From Clitoria ternatea (Eukaryota > Streptophyta > Magnoliopsida > Fabales > Fabaceae), in the NCBI GenBank assembly GCA_037962975.1, contig CM075673.1:163700667-163764666 (forward strand): a stretch of 64,000 nucleotides of DNA, in the 5' to 3' direction. Within the stretch, counting starts at the first letter, position 1, and each line of letters opens with the position of its first letter. Below are positions 23,520 to 32,344 of the stretch, piece by piece. Under the pieces are notes generated by a model. That model was not told the DNA's origin. It ran no database searches and was given only the letters and a program-made list of their open reading frames with translations. The translations under genes were made by a program, and so were the position numbers.

Positions 23520-23537
23520 GTCCCACCGGGCGTGCCA
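23520..23537 (-). other. primer binding site of the Tat element
   Basis: TGGCACGCCCGGTGGGAC starts one base after the 5' LTR on the minus strand. It is not the initiator-Met type. Tat elements use other tRNAs; which one pairs here was not determined. Confidence 0.65.
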
Positions 23538-23538
23538 A

Positions 23539-24342
23539 TGAACTGGTCTGGACCGGGGTCTAGGATCCGGTGTGGGACCAGCCACAAGAATGCAGGTGTT
23601 TTTAGGGTTTGCACACCGGAACTGTGAGTAACCGATGTATTAATCCGGTCTCTCAGTGGGAGAGGCCGGTCTTGTTGTTCTGGAGATCCTTCACACCAAC
23701 GTTTCGCGTTGTAGAGGGGCGAAAGGTGGTGCCACCTGCGAAGATTCTCCGACGCTCAAGTTAGAAGAGTATGGGAACTCAATGAATGCTTAAGCGAAGT
23801 AACAGTAAAGTGTGAGATAGAACAACGATACCATGCATGTGTATTGATATGGGCTTCTTATAGTTGAACGTAAGAGAAATGAGTCGTTGGATGCAGGTGG
23901 GTCCCTTAGCTCTGATTGCGTGTATATTGTGTCAATCAAAGTGGCTCGACTTTCAGAATATGTCAGGAGGGTAGGTCAATTATCAGAGTACGATCCTCTA
24001 GGGAGAGGAGAGGATAATCACCTTTTCTGCATAATCTGCTGACACGCCCACTTACTTTCTGAAGCCATTGATGTGACGTATTTTGCTACAAACAGTGTCT
24101 TCGTTGATAAGTTATCAGGGACTCTTCTCTTACTGTGACTGAAAAGCCAACAGTTATATAAACACCCTGTAAAAATGAACATAGAACCGCTATGGAGAAA
24201 ATGAATGATGTTGTCGTGGAGTGAGGGCGGACGGCCAGACAACGGATATCCGGTGTGGCAACATTGAACCAGGACACCGGTTCTCCTTATATGAGGTCAG
24301 TCTGACGTCACAAGTATGGGGGCCGGTATCTAGACCGGATCA
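23539..24342 (-). repeat. 5' LTR of the Tat element
   Basis: 804 bp and same length as its partner. It is the upstream LTR in the minus-strand sense of gag-pol, whose ATG lies only 62 bp beyond it. Confidence 0.95.
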
Positions 24343-24712
24343 TAAACCTATATTTTAAAATACATCACTGTTATTTGCATATGCTTTCATGGTGGTTATG
24401 ATAACTCTTTGGGTTCACAGAACCATTTTTAGAGTGAAATTTTGGGAGTCCGGTTGCATTTTTTGTATAATCCGATGTGTGAAAGGTATTCGCTCCAGCG
24501 AATAGAACCTCGTTTAAGTGAGAGTCCGGAATCTCGCTTAGACGAGTAGGGGCCTCGCTCAAGCGAGAAACCCTGATTTCCCTTTCTCCCATCCGTTGTG
24601 TTTAAATTAACTTGCTTTTCTTTTCTAGACCTCATTTAATTAATTTAACTGTGACTGCTGTCACTTGAATAAGTCTGTAAAAATAAATGCAAAAATAACC
24701 TAGGATGTTACA
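24343..24712 (+). repeat. 3' LTR of the Tekay element, right part
   Basis: The last 365 bp of the LTR (24348-24712), preceded by the second TAAAC copy (24343-24347). It includes the four palindromic motifs again (24489-24567) and ends GGATGTTACA, followed by ATCAC. Confidence 0.95.
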
Positions 24713-24922
24713 ATCACTGCGTAAAAATACTACGTAAAAATATTAATGATCTCTCACTCAACACGTATTTATGATAATAATAGGGGGAGAAATGTTAGAA
24801 CATATAAATAAGTGATGGAATCCAATTTTTATTTTAAAAAGGAATTTAAACCAAAATTGATATATCTATGTAATTTTTTATCGTTAATATTTTTAAATAT
24901 TTCTGTACATGAAAACACTACC
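24713..24922. other. Short spacer between Tekay and copia elements
   Basis: Starts with the right Tekay duplication ATCAC (24713-24717) and ends with the left copia duplication CTACC (24918-24922). No gene. Confidence 0.6.
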
Positions 24923-25127
24923 TATTATGAATATTTGTGGATGTCCCCCCCAAAGTTTTGATATTTATAAATATCCCCCTCTCACCTCCTATAAATACCC
25001 CCCTCACTCATTAATACACACACACTTCTTCTCTTCAATTTTACTACTCTTTCTTTACTCTCATTATTCTCCTTCCTTCATCTTCAAGTTCACTTTCTTC
25101 TCTAATTTCCTCTCTAATTTTATAACA
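24923..25127 (+). repeat. 5' LTR of the copia element
   Basis: 205 bp; holds a TATA box at 24990-24997 and runs into CGTTATCAGCACGAGG, the likely primer-binding region. Confidence 0.95.
24990..24997 (+). promoter_or_regulatory. TATA box of the copia LTR
   Basis: TATAAATA in CTCCTATAAATACCCC; transcription would start near 25020-25030. The upstream C-rich runs (CCCCCCC near 24946-24952) are shared by both LTRs. Confidence 0.7.
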
Positions 25128-25145
25128 CGTTATCAGCACGAGGTT
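25128..25145 (+). other. primer-binding region of the copia element
   Basis: CGTTATCAGCACGAGG directly after the LTR. It is not the standard TGGTATCAGAGC. It resembles an internal-tRNA type site such as copia-like elements may use; the tRNA is not established. Confidence 0.45.
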
Positions 25146-25240
25146 CTGACCAACTGAATTTAAGGTAACATAGAATTTCAGTTTCTTTTCATAATTTCAT
25201 TTCAATTTATATTATATGTATATATATATATATATTATAA

Positions 25241-25456
25241 TAAGTTCCCGAAGAACTTATATTCCACACATCCCAGCAGGATGTATAAAATATTAATAAG
25301 TTCCTGAAGAACTTATATTTCAAACATCCCTATGGGATTTAAAAGAATTCCCGAAGAATTCTTGAAAATATTTACTGATAGTTCTTGAAGAACTAGAAAT
25401 CAAATAATTTAGAATTCTTGAAGAATTCTTGAAAATATTTATGGTTCCTGAAGAAC
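25241..25456 (+). repeat. Repeated TTCYTGAAGAA near-palindromes in the copia leader
   Basis: About seven copies of a motif like AGTTCCCGAAGAACT, AGTTCTTGAAGAACT and AATTCTTGAAGAATT spaced along the leader. Each is a near-perfect inverted repeat. The TTC/GAA pattern resembles heat-shock element halves, but the three-unit spacing is not satisfied. Confidence 0.7.
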
Positions 25457-25532
25457 TATAACCACCTAAGAAATTTAAGAATAAAATAAAATCATAATGT
25501 TTAATTATTTTATATTAATTTATTTAATACTT

Positions 25533-25652
25533 TATGCTTTACTATAGCTTCACAAGTATGCTTTACTATAGCTTCACATGCATGCTTTACTATAGCTTCA
25601 CAAGTATGCTTTACTATAGCTTCACATGCATGCTTTACTATAGCTTCACAAG
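25533..25652 (+). repeat. 24-bp tandem array in the copia leader, five copies
   Basis: Units start at 25533, 25557, 25581, 25605 and 25629, each with ATGCTTTACTATAGCTTCAC. The unit boundary alternates between AAGTATG and ATGCATG, giving a 48-bp higher-order pattern. Confidence 0.92.
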
Positions 25653-26195
25653 TTGATTATTGATTTTGCATTCCATGTCCTGTGTGATTATTGGTTTTGC
25701 ATTTTAATATACTCTAACTAATTCTGTACTGTAGCACTGCGTGAGTTATTTTATATTACTTTGTTTTATAATATATAATCATTTTATATTATTAAATAAT
25801 TAACTTTTAGACTCATAATTGTTATTTATAATTAATATATATTTTATTTTATATAAATTTGTTAATCAACAAGATAGTATTAATAAGAAATCGAACTTAG
25901 GTTTATACCTATGATAAGTTATTACCACTTGACCACTAATACTTGAATGATATTTTATGAAAATTTTAAATTTTTACTACCGAATCATTTATGTGAAATT
26001 TCATTTAAAATGATTTATTTACTCTATTAAAAAAAAACTGATATTACTCTTATAATTTAATAAAATATAAAAGTATAATAATTATTATTGACTTGTTATG
26101 ATTATTGTTATTACCATCATTATAATGATAATTATAGCTAATATATTGAAGTATTATCTAACTTATTATTTGTAATTTCTTGCATAGAAATACAT

Positions 26196-27236
26196 ATGGC
26201 AAATATTACCAACTTTGAGTTTGTGGCCCTTGATATTACTGGCAAGAACTATTTATCATGGACATTGGATGCTGAAATCCATTTAGATGCAAAAGATCTT
26301 GGGGAAACAATTAAAGATGGAAATAATGCATCTAGTCAGAACAAAGCTAAAGCCATGATCTTTTTACGCCACCATATCCATGAAGGGTTAAAAAATGAAT
26401 ATTTAACAGTTAAAGACCCCCTTATTTTGTGGAATAATTTAAAAGAGAGATACGACCATCAAAAAGATATAATTCTTCCAAAAGCCCGTTATGAATGGAT
26501 GCATTTGCGTTTACAAGATTTTAAATCTGTAAATGAATATAATTCTGCAATGTTTAAAATTACTTCAAGATTGAAGTTGTGTGGAGAAAAGGTCACTGAA
26601 AGTGATATGTTAGAAAAGACATTCTCCACTTTTCATGCATCTAATATGCTCCTGCAGCAACAATATCGTCAAAAGGGCTTTACTAAATACTCAGAATTGA
26701 TTACTTGTCTCCTTGTGGCTGAGCAAAATAATGAATTACTTATGCAAAATCATGAATCTCGTCCAACTGGTACTGCTCCATTCCCAGAAGTGAATGTAGC
26801 AACACACGATCATCATACTCATGGTCGTGGTCGTGGCCGTAGTCGCGGTCGTGGACGAGGTAATGCTCAGGGACATGGTATTGGTCGTAGTCGTGGATAT
26901 GTTTGTGGTCGTGGTCATGGTAGAAATGATAAGAAATCATCATTCACATGGAAAAATAAAGAACATATGAAAAAGGGGACAGATGCTCAAAATAGCGAAC
27001 AAACTAAAAATATCTGCTATCGTTGTGGTAGCAAGGGACACTGGTCTCGAGTTTGTCGCACACCAAAGCATCTCGTAGATCTATACCAAAAATCCCTTAA
27101 AAATAAAGGGAAAATAATAGAGACAAATTTTACTGGTATAGATGATGATTTCTCTGATTTTAGTATTGATGATTTTCTTACTCTTCCTGAAGAAGACATT
27201 GACCACTCGGTTGGAGAAGGGAGTGCCCCTAAATAA
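26196..27236 (+). CDS. Copia Gag (UBN2-type) nucleocapsid protein
   Basis: 346 residues. The N-terminal part has the copia gag (UBN2/DUF4219) pattern: GKNYLSWTLDAEIHLDAKDL, then LKERYDHQKDIILPKARYEW. A Gly/Arg-rich segment (about residues 206-250) with GRGRGRSRGRG repeats precedes an intact C-x2-C-x4-H-x4-C zinc knuckle (CYRCGSKGHWSRVC, about residue 273). The protein would form virus-like particles and bind element RNA. It ends at TAA before the pol frame, unlike the single polyprotein of many copia elements. Confidence 0.92.
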   Translation: MANITNFEFVALDITGKNYLSWTLDAEIHLDAKDLGETIKDGNNASSQNKAKAMIFLRHHIHEGLKNEYLTVKDPLILWNNLKERYDHQKDIILPKARYEWMHLRLQDFKSVNEYNSAMFKITSRLKLCGEKVTESDMLEKTFSTFHASNMLLQQQYRQKGFTKYSELITCLLVAEQNNELLMQNHESRPTGTAPFPEVNVATHDHHTHGRGRGRSRGRGRGNAQGHGIGRSRGYVCGRGHGRNDKKSSFTWKNKEHMKKGTDAQNSEQTKNICYRCGSKGHWSRVCRTPKHLVDLYQKSLKNKGKIIETNFTGIDDDFSDFSIDDFLTLPEEDIDHSVGEGSAPK

Positions 27237-27359
27237 ATTATTTTAATGTTTCATGTAATTTGTTTTGTTGTAAATTTTGTCTTTATCAATAAAATCTTGT
27301 TAAACATTATTGTTAATTATATTTTCACTCATGATTTATTTTTATTTATTTAATGAAGA
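27237..27359 (+). other. Gag-pol gap of the copia element
   Basis: 123 bp between the gag stop and the pol ATG, in the same frame as both, with TAA and TGA just before the pol ATG. It contains AATAAA at about 27288, which could end a gag-only transcript. The AT-rich stretch lacks convincing splice sites. Confidence 0.55.
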
Positions 27360-30300
27360 ATGAATGCTCATGTGAATGGCGAAGATATATGTCTCGCAGA
27401 CAGTGCAACAACTCATACCATTCTCAAGAATGAGAAATATTTCTACCATATAGTACAACAAGAAGCAAATGTTAATACAATATCTGGTAGTATAAATATA
27501 ATTGAAGGCTCCGGCAGAGCCAGTATTTTGTTACCTGGAGGAACAAAATTGCACATTGAAAGTGCATTATATTCTAAGAAGTCTCAAAGAAATTTGTTGA
27601 GTTTTAAGGATATCCGCAGAAATGGATACCATATTGAGACCACAAATGAAGGAAATGATGAATATCTATACATTACAAAGTTAATTTCTGATAAGAAATG
27701 TATACTGGAAAAATTGCCTTCATTTTCCTCCGGTTTGTACTACACATATATTAGTACAGTTGAAACAAATGTTATTGTAAACCAGAAGTTTACAAATAAG
27801 AATAACTTTATTATTTGGCATGAACGATTAGGCCATCCTAGAACAATAATGATGCGAAAAATAGTTGAGAATTCAAATGGTCATTGCTTGTCCAGCAGAC
27901 AAATTCTCCAAACTAATAATTTCTCATGTGCTGCTTGCTCTCAAGGGAAATTAATTACTCGACCATCACCAATGAAAATTGGAAGTGAATCACTCACATT
28001 TTTAGAGCGTATACAAGGTGATATTTGTGGGCCAATACACCCTTCATGTGGACCATTTAGATATTTTATGGTTTTAATTGATGCATCAACTAGATGGTCA
28101 CATGTTTGCTTATTATCAACTCGTAACCAGGCGTTTGCGAGATTACTAGCTCAATTAATTCGTTTAGGAGCTCATTTTCCTGATTATCCAATTAAGAAAA
28201 TACGCCTTGATAACGCTGGTGAATTCACATCTCAATCATTTAATGATTATTGTATGTCCATTGGAATTGATGTTGAACATCCTGTAGCACATGTTCATAC
28301 ACAAAATGGACTTGCTGAATCATTGATTAAACGTTTGAAATTGATAGCAAGACCATTGTTAATGAGATCAAAACTCCCAATTTCAACTTGGGGACATGCA
28401 ATCTTGCATGCGGCAGCACTTATTCGCATAAGGCCTACAAGTAATCATGAATATTCCCCTTTACAATTGGTTCATGGTAAAGAACCAAATATTTCCCATC
28501 TAAGAATCTTTGGAAGTGCGGTATATGTTCCTATTTTTCCTCCACAACGCACTAAGATGGGACCTCAAAGAAGGTTGGGAATATATGTTGGATATGAAAG
28601 TCCATCAATAATAAAATATCTTGAACCTTTAACAGGTGATTTATTTACAGCTCGTTTTGCTGATTGTCATTTTGATGAATCTGTTTTCCCACCATTAGGG
28701 GGAGAAAATAAACAGTTGGATAAAAGGATCAGTTGGAATAAGATATCTCTCTCACATCTTGATCCTCGAACAAAGCAATCTGAACTAGAAGTTCAGAAAA
28801 TAATTAATTTGCAAAATTTGGCAAACCAATTACCTAATGCATTTGCTGATCCAAAAAGAGTGACTAAGTCACACATACCAGCTGTTAATACTCCAATAAA
28901 GATTGATATCCCTGAAGGACAATCTAAATTTGCAAATGAGTCTGAAGCCAAAATAAAACGTGGCAGACCTGTTGGTTCTAAAGATAAAAATCCTCGGAAA
29001 AGAAAAGTAAATAAAGAGGATGGTCGAATCGAGGATATAAAGACTCCAGTAGAGTCTCCTGACATAATCAAGGTTTCAAATCTAGAAGAAACCAAGGTAC
29101 TTGAAATTGATACAAATAAAGAGATCTCAATAAATTATGTCATGGATAGAATACAATGGAATCGACCCGAAGTCGATATTGATGAAATTTTTGCATTCAA
29201 GGTAGCTCTTGATATCATAAATGATGATAAAGATCATGAGCCAAAATCAGTTAAAGAATGTGCACAGAGAAATGATTGGCCAAAGTGGAAAGATTCAATG
29301 CAAGAAGAATTAAACTCACTTGCAAAACGTAAAGTTTTTGGGCCTGTAGTCCAAACACCCAAAGGTGTAAAACCAGTTGGATACAAATGGGTCTTTACGA
29401 GAAAAAGAAATGAAAATGGTGAAATTGTGCGATACAAAGCAAGACTTGTTGCACAAGGATTCTCACAAAGACCTGGTATTGATTTCGAAGAAACATATTC
29501 ACCAGTGATGGATGCCACTACTTTTCGATACTTGATAAGTTTGGCAATCCGTGAAAGGCTTGACTTACGCCTTATGGATGTTGTTGCAGCATATTTATAT
29601 GGATCACTTGAAAATGACATATATATGAAACTCCCTGAAGGATTTAATTTGCCTGAAGCATACAAGACAAATCCTCGAGAAAATTATTCAATTAAATTGA
29701 ATAAATCTCTTTACGGACTAAAACAATCTGGACGTATGTGGTATAATTGCCTCAGTGAATATCTGTTGAAAGAAGGGTATAAAAATGACCCGATTTGTCC
29801 ATGTGTTTTTATGAAAAGATTAGGAAAAGAGTTTGTTATAATTGCAATTTATGTAGATGATTTAAACATCATCGGAACTCCTGAAGAGCTCTCAAAGGCT
29901 GTAAATTGTTTGAAAAGGGAATTCGAGATGAAAGACTTGGGAAAAACAAAGTTTTGTCTCGAATTACAATTAGAATATTTAAAGGAAGGAATTTTGATGA
30001 ACCAAAAGACTTATACAGAAAAGGTGCTAAAGAGGTTCTATATGGACAAATCACACCCATTGAGCAGTCCAATGGTTGTAAGGTCACTTGAAGTGAGCAA
30101 AGATCCTTTTCGACCTCAAGAGAAAAATGAAGAACTACTTGGTCCTGAAGTACCATATCTCAGTGCAATTGGTGCACTAATGTATCTTGCTAGTCATACA
30201 CGACCTGATATATCATTCGCTGTCAATTTGTTAGCAAGACATAGTTCTTTACCCACAAAAAGACATTGGAACGGGATTAAGCACATATTCCGCTACCTTA

Positions 30301-30866
30301 GGGGTACAATGGACATGGGTTTATTTTTCCCATATGTATCTAAGGCAAACCTAATTGGTTATGCTGATGCGGGATATTTGTCTGATCCTCATAATGGTCG
30401 ATCACAAACAGGATATTTGTTCACATGTGGTGGTACAGCAATTTCATGGAGATCCATAAAACAAACAATCACAGCAACATCATCTAATCATGCTGAAATT
30501 CTAGCATTACATGAAGCGAGTCGAGAATGTGTATGGTTGAGGTCTATGATTCAACATATTCAAGGAACTTGTGGCTTGCATGATGGAAAATTACCACCAA
30601 CAATCTTATGTGAAGATAATGCAGCTTGTATCTCTCACTTAAAGGAGGGTTATATTAAAGGAGATAGGACAAAACATATTTCACCAAAATTTTTCTTTAC
30701 TCATGATCTTATAAAGAATGGTGAAATAAATATCCAGCAAGTCCGATCATGCGAGAATCTAGCAGATATCTTTACAAAATCATTACCAACCAAAGTCTTC
30801 GAGCAACTAGTACAGAAGATTGGTCTTCGACGTTTACATAAGTGTTCTGATGAGGGGGAGAATTAA
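27360..30866 (+). CDS. Copia Pol polyprotein: protease, integrase, reverse transcriptase, RNase H
   Basis: 1168 residues, unbroken. Protease at the N-terminus with ADSATTHTIL (Asp-Ser, family variant of DSG). Pre-integrase finger (about 155-205: WHERLGHPRT, FSCAACSQGK). Integrase catalytic core (about 215-340) with D in QGDICGP, D in IRLDNAGEF and E in GLAESLIKRL. Reverse transcriptase of the RVT_2 type (about 640-880): FEETYSPV, LDLRLMDV and YVDDLNIIG. RNase H near the C-terminus: YADAGYLSD, SSNHAEILAL, CEDNAACI, HISPKFFF and ENLADIFTKSLP. The integrase-before-RT order defines Ty1/copia. All catalytic residues that can be read are present. The polypurine tract and hairpin motif follow within 150 bp. 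Confidence 0.94.
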   Translation: MNAHVNGEDICLADSATTHTILKNEKYFYHIVQQEANVNTISGSINIIEGSGRASILLPGGTKLHIESALYSKKSQRNLLSFKDIRRNGYHIETTNEGNDEYLYITKLISDKKCILEKLPSFSSGLYYTYISTVETNVIVNQKFTNKNNFIIWHERLGHPRTIMMRKIVENSNGHCLSSRQILQTNNFSCAACSQGKLITRPSPMKIGSESLTFLERIQGDICGPIHPSCGPFRYFMVLIDASTRWSHVCLLSTRNQAFARLLAQLIRLGAHFPDYPIKKIRLDNAGEFTSQSFNDYCMSIGIDVEHPVAHVHTQNGLAESLIKRLKLIARPLLMRSKLPISTWGHAILHAAALIRIRPTSNHEYSPLQLVHGKEPNISHLRIFGSAVYVPIFPPQRTKMGPQRRLGIYVGYESPSIIKYLEPLTGDLFTARFADCHFDESVFPPLGGENKQLDKRISWNKISLSHLDPRTKQSELEVQKIINLQNLANQLPNAFADPKRVTKSHIPAVNTPIKIDIPEGQSKFANESEAKIKRGRPVGSKDKNPRKRKVNKEDGRIEDIKTPVESPDIIKVSNLEETKVLEIDTNKEISINYVMDRIQWNRPEVDIDEIFAFKVALDIINDDKDHEPKSVKECAQRNDWPKWKDSMQEELNSLAKRKVFGPVVQTPKGVKPVGYKWVFTRKRNENGEIVRYKARLVAQGFSQRPGIDFEETYSPVMDATTFRYLISLAIRERLDLRLMDVVAAYLYGSLENDIYMKLPEGFNLPEAYKTNPRENYSIKLNKSLYGLKQSGRMWYNCLSEYLLKEGYKNDPICPCVFMKRLGKEFVIIAIYVDDLNIIGTPEELSKAVNCLKREFEMKDLGKTKFCLELQLEYLKEGILMNQKTYTEKVLKRFYMDKSHPLSSPMVVRSLEVSKDPFRPQEKNEELLGPEVPYLSAIGALMYLASHTRPDISFAVNLLARHSSLPTKRHWNGIKHIFRYLRGTMDMGLFFPYVSKANLIGYADAGYLSDPHNGRSQTGYLFTCGGTAISWRSIKQTITATSSNHAEILALHEASRECVWLRSMIQHIQGTCGLHDGKLPPTILCEDNAACISHLKEGYIKGDRTKHISPKFFFTHDLIKNGEINIQQVRSCENLADIFTKSLPTKVFEQLVQKIGLRRLHKCSDEGEN

Positions 30867-30915
30867 ATATTTGTAATTTAATTATTTTTCATGAATATAC
30901 TTTGTAAAGAATGTT

Positions 30916-30981
30916 GTACTCTTTTTCCTTCACTAGGTTTTTATCCCACTGGGTTTTTCCTAGTAAGGTTTTAACGAGGCA
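30916..30981 (+). other. Conserved post-pol hairpin motif, copia copy
   Basis: 50 bp after the pol stop. It has the same flanks as the Tat copy (GTACTCTTTTTCCTT and AAGGTTTTAACGAGGCA), with a different stem, ACTAGG/CCTAGT, around CCCACTGGG. CCTT/AAGG extend the stem past one bulged base. Confidence 0.7.
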
Positions 30982-31000
30982 CATTCTAAATATGGACATC

Positions 31001-31010
31001 CAAGGGGGAG
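31001..31010 (+). other. polypurine tract of the copia element
   Basis: CAAGGGGGAG immediately before the 3' LTR. Confidence 0.85.
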
Positions 31011-31215
31011 TATTATGAATATTTGTGGATGTCCCCCCCAAAGTTTTGATATTTATAAATATCCCCCTCTCACCTCCTATAAATACCCCCCCCACTCATT
31101 AATACACACACACTTCTTCTCTTCAATTTTACTACTCTTTCTTTACTCTCATTATTCTCCTTCCTTCATCTTCAAGTTCACTTTCTTCTCTAATTTCCTC
31201 TCTAATTTTATAACA
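31011..31215 (+). repeat. 3' LTR of the copia element
   Basis: 205 bp. It differs from the 5' LTR by one T-to-C in the C-rich run (near 31094) and is followed by CTACC. Confidence 0.95.
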
Positions 31216-31220
31216 CTACC

Positions 31221-32344
31221 CAAATTAAAATTATTAGATGAAATATTACTTTTTCTTATTCCATATCATAACACTTTTACATAATAAAATAATACTTGTT
31301 ATAAAGTTGTTTTAGTTCTTTAATTAATCCTGCTTTTGACTAGTGGATGGACAATTCAGCAGATTTCTATTCCACATTTGAACTTTTACTTGTGATACTT
31401 TTGTATGCTCTGGACAGGTCTTCATGGTCTCAATGTCTATTGTATTCCTAGATTTGGTTTGGTCACAATTCACAGGTTGCATCTACCCAACCAAACCTAA
31501 ACCCTAAATCCTACCCTACCATTCTTCCCTCAAATCTAACCCCAAAACCATAACCCCTTGCCATTAACTCAACCTCAATTCCTATGTCATCCAAGTCCAA
31601 CATCAAGAACAAAACCCTCAATCAGAATCCCTAAACCCTCAATGACATTCTGGAACCCCTTCAGCTGATGTTTCATAAACTCCAGATCAACCCTCAAGTA
31701 ACCAACTTCCATCTACAATTGGTTAACAACACTAGAATCCACATCAGAAGAATCTTTCTATAAAGCATACTTAAAATTGCACTTTTCTATCTTGGCAATT
31801 GTAGTAGAGGAGGTTTTTGTTTTGATCAGATTCAAATCACCGTTTGGCAACTTTCCTTTTACACACACACACTTCTTGTTGATGAAACGCTACACACCTA
31901 TTGAAACCTCGCCAAACTTAATTGTGGACGTAGTTGTCGTCGCCACGTGGTAAAAGCAAAGATGGTAGCCCTTCTTTCAAGCATTGATTAGGGCTTTCAG
32001 GAGGGGAAAAGAGAACTTGCCCAGGAAGTGAAAATAGAAAAACCAAAAATAGCGGGTTGGAACAATCACATGTATGAAAAGTTGAAATTATTATAAAGGA
32101 ATTTTTTTTTCTAAAAAATTGTTCTCAGCATCTAAAGTTCACACAAATTCTTTACATACAATACTATCAATCTTAAATCCCTGGTTGAAAAATGATTTTA
32201 CTCTGCTGCTTACAGAAGGAACCAACAAAATTCCCATTTCAGCAACCCGCATTGAATTAAATAAATGTAAGACATTTCTACATGGAACTGTTAAAATAAT
32301 AGATATACAGAACATGACACGTTATTAGAGAGCCATTTCCTTTT
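31221..32344. other. Intergenic DNA, no gene seen
   Basis: Downstream flank of the unknown gene and right flank of the copia element. A run of CCTAAACCCTAAATCC (near 31492-31508) is only telomere-like. No coding frame, RNA gene or transposon end is convincing. Confidence 0.4.

Larger units (their letters stand above)
12512..24342 (-). mobile_element. Nested Tat-lineage Ty3/gypsy retrotransposon
   Basis: 11,831-bp element inserted in reverse into the Tekay 3' LTR, with duplication TAAAC (12507-12511 and 24343-24347). In its own sense (minus strand) the order is 5' LTR, primer site, gag-pol, a conserved hairpin, a 59-bp tandem array, a long 3' region holding an antisense gene, polypurine tract and 3' LTR. 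Tat membership rests on the DQGSS protease, the additional RNase H-like domain after the polymerase region, the long 3' region with tandem repeats, and the extra antisense frame. The two 804-bp LTRs differ at 7 positions by eye, close to the Tekay divergence, so both insertions are recent. Confidence 0.94.
3663..24712 (+). mobile_element. Ty3/gypsy chromovirus (Tekay/Del type), split by a nested element
   Basis: Complete LTR retrotransposon of about 9.2 kb once the nested 11.8-kb element at 12512-24342 is removed. It has 2276-bp LTRs (TGTAACATCCC to GGATGTTACA), a tRNA-iMet-type primer site, a single gag-pol frame ending in a chromodomain, and a polypurine tract. A perfect 5-bp duplication ATCAC flanks it (3658-3662 and 24713-24717). 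By eye the two LTRs differ at about 20 substitutions plus a small indel near 5510, so the insertion is young (roughly 0.9% divergence). The pol frame has one stop codon, so this copy is probably not autonomous. Confidence 0.96.
24923..31215 (+). mobile_element. Intact short-LTR Ty1/copia retrotransposon
   Basis: 6293 bp, flanked by CTACC on both sides (24918-24922 and 31216-31220). It has two 205-bp LTRs that start TATTATGAATA, not the usual TG, and end TATAACA; by eye they differ at one position. A 1.07-kb leader, a separate gag frame, an unbroken pol frame and a polypurine tract follow. With no visible inactivating change, this is the best candidate in the window for a recently active element. 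The lineage (possibly Bianca-like) is a guess. Confidence 0.95.

Noticed and set aside
25533..25652. A CRISPR-like array
   Set aside because: The 24-bp units are directly adjacent with no unique spacers, and this is a plant nuclear sequence.
26736..26943. His/Asp- and Thr-rich minus-strand frames in the copia gag
   Set aside because: They are reverse-strand readings of the Gly/Arg-rich RNA-binding segment.
31492..31512. Interstitial telomere repeat
   Set aside because: Only about two imperfect CCTAAA units; too short and irregular.
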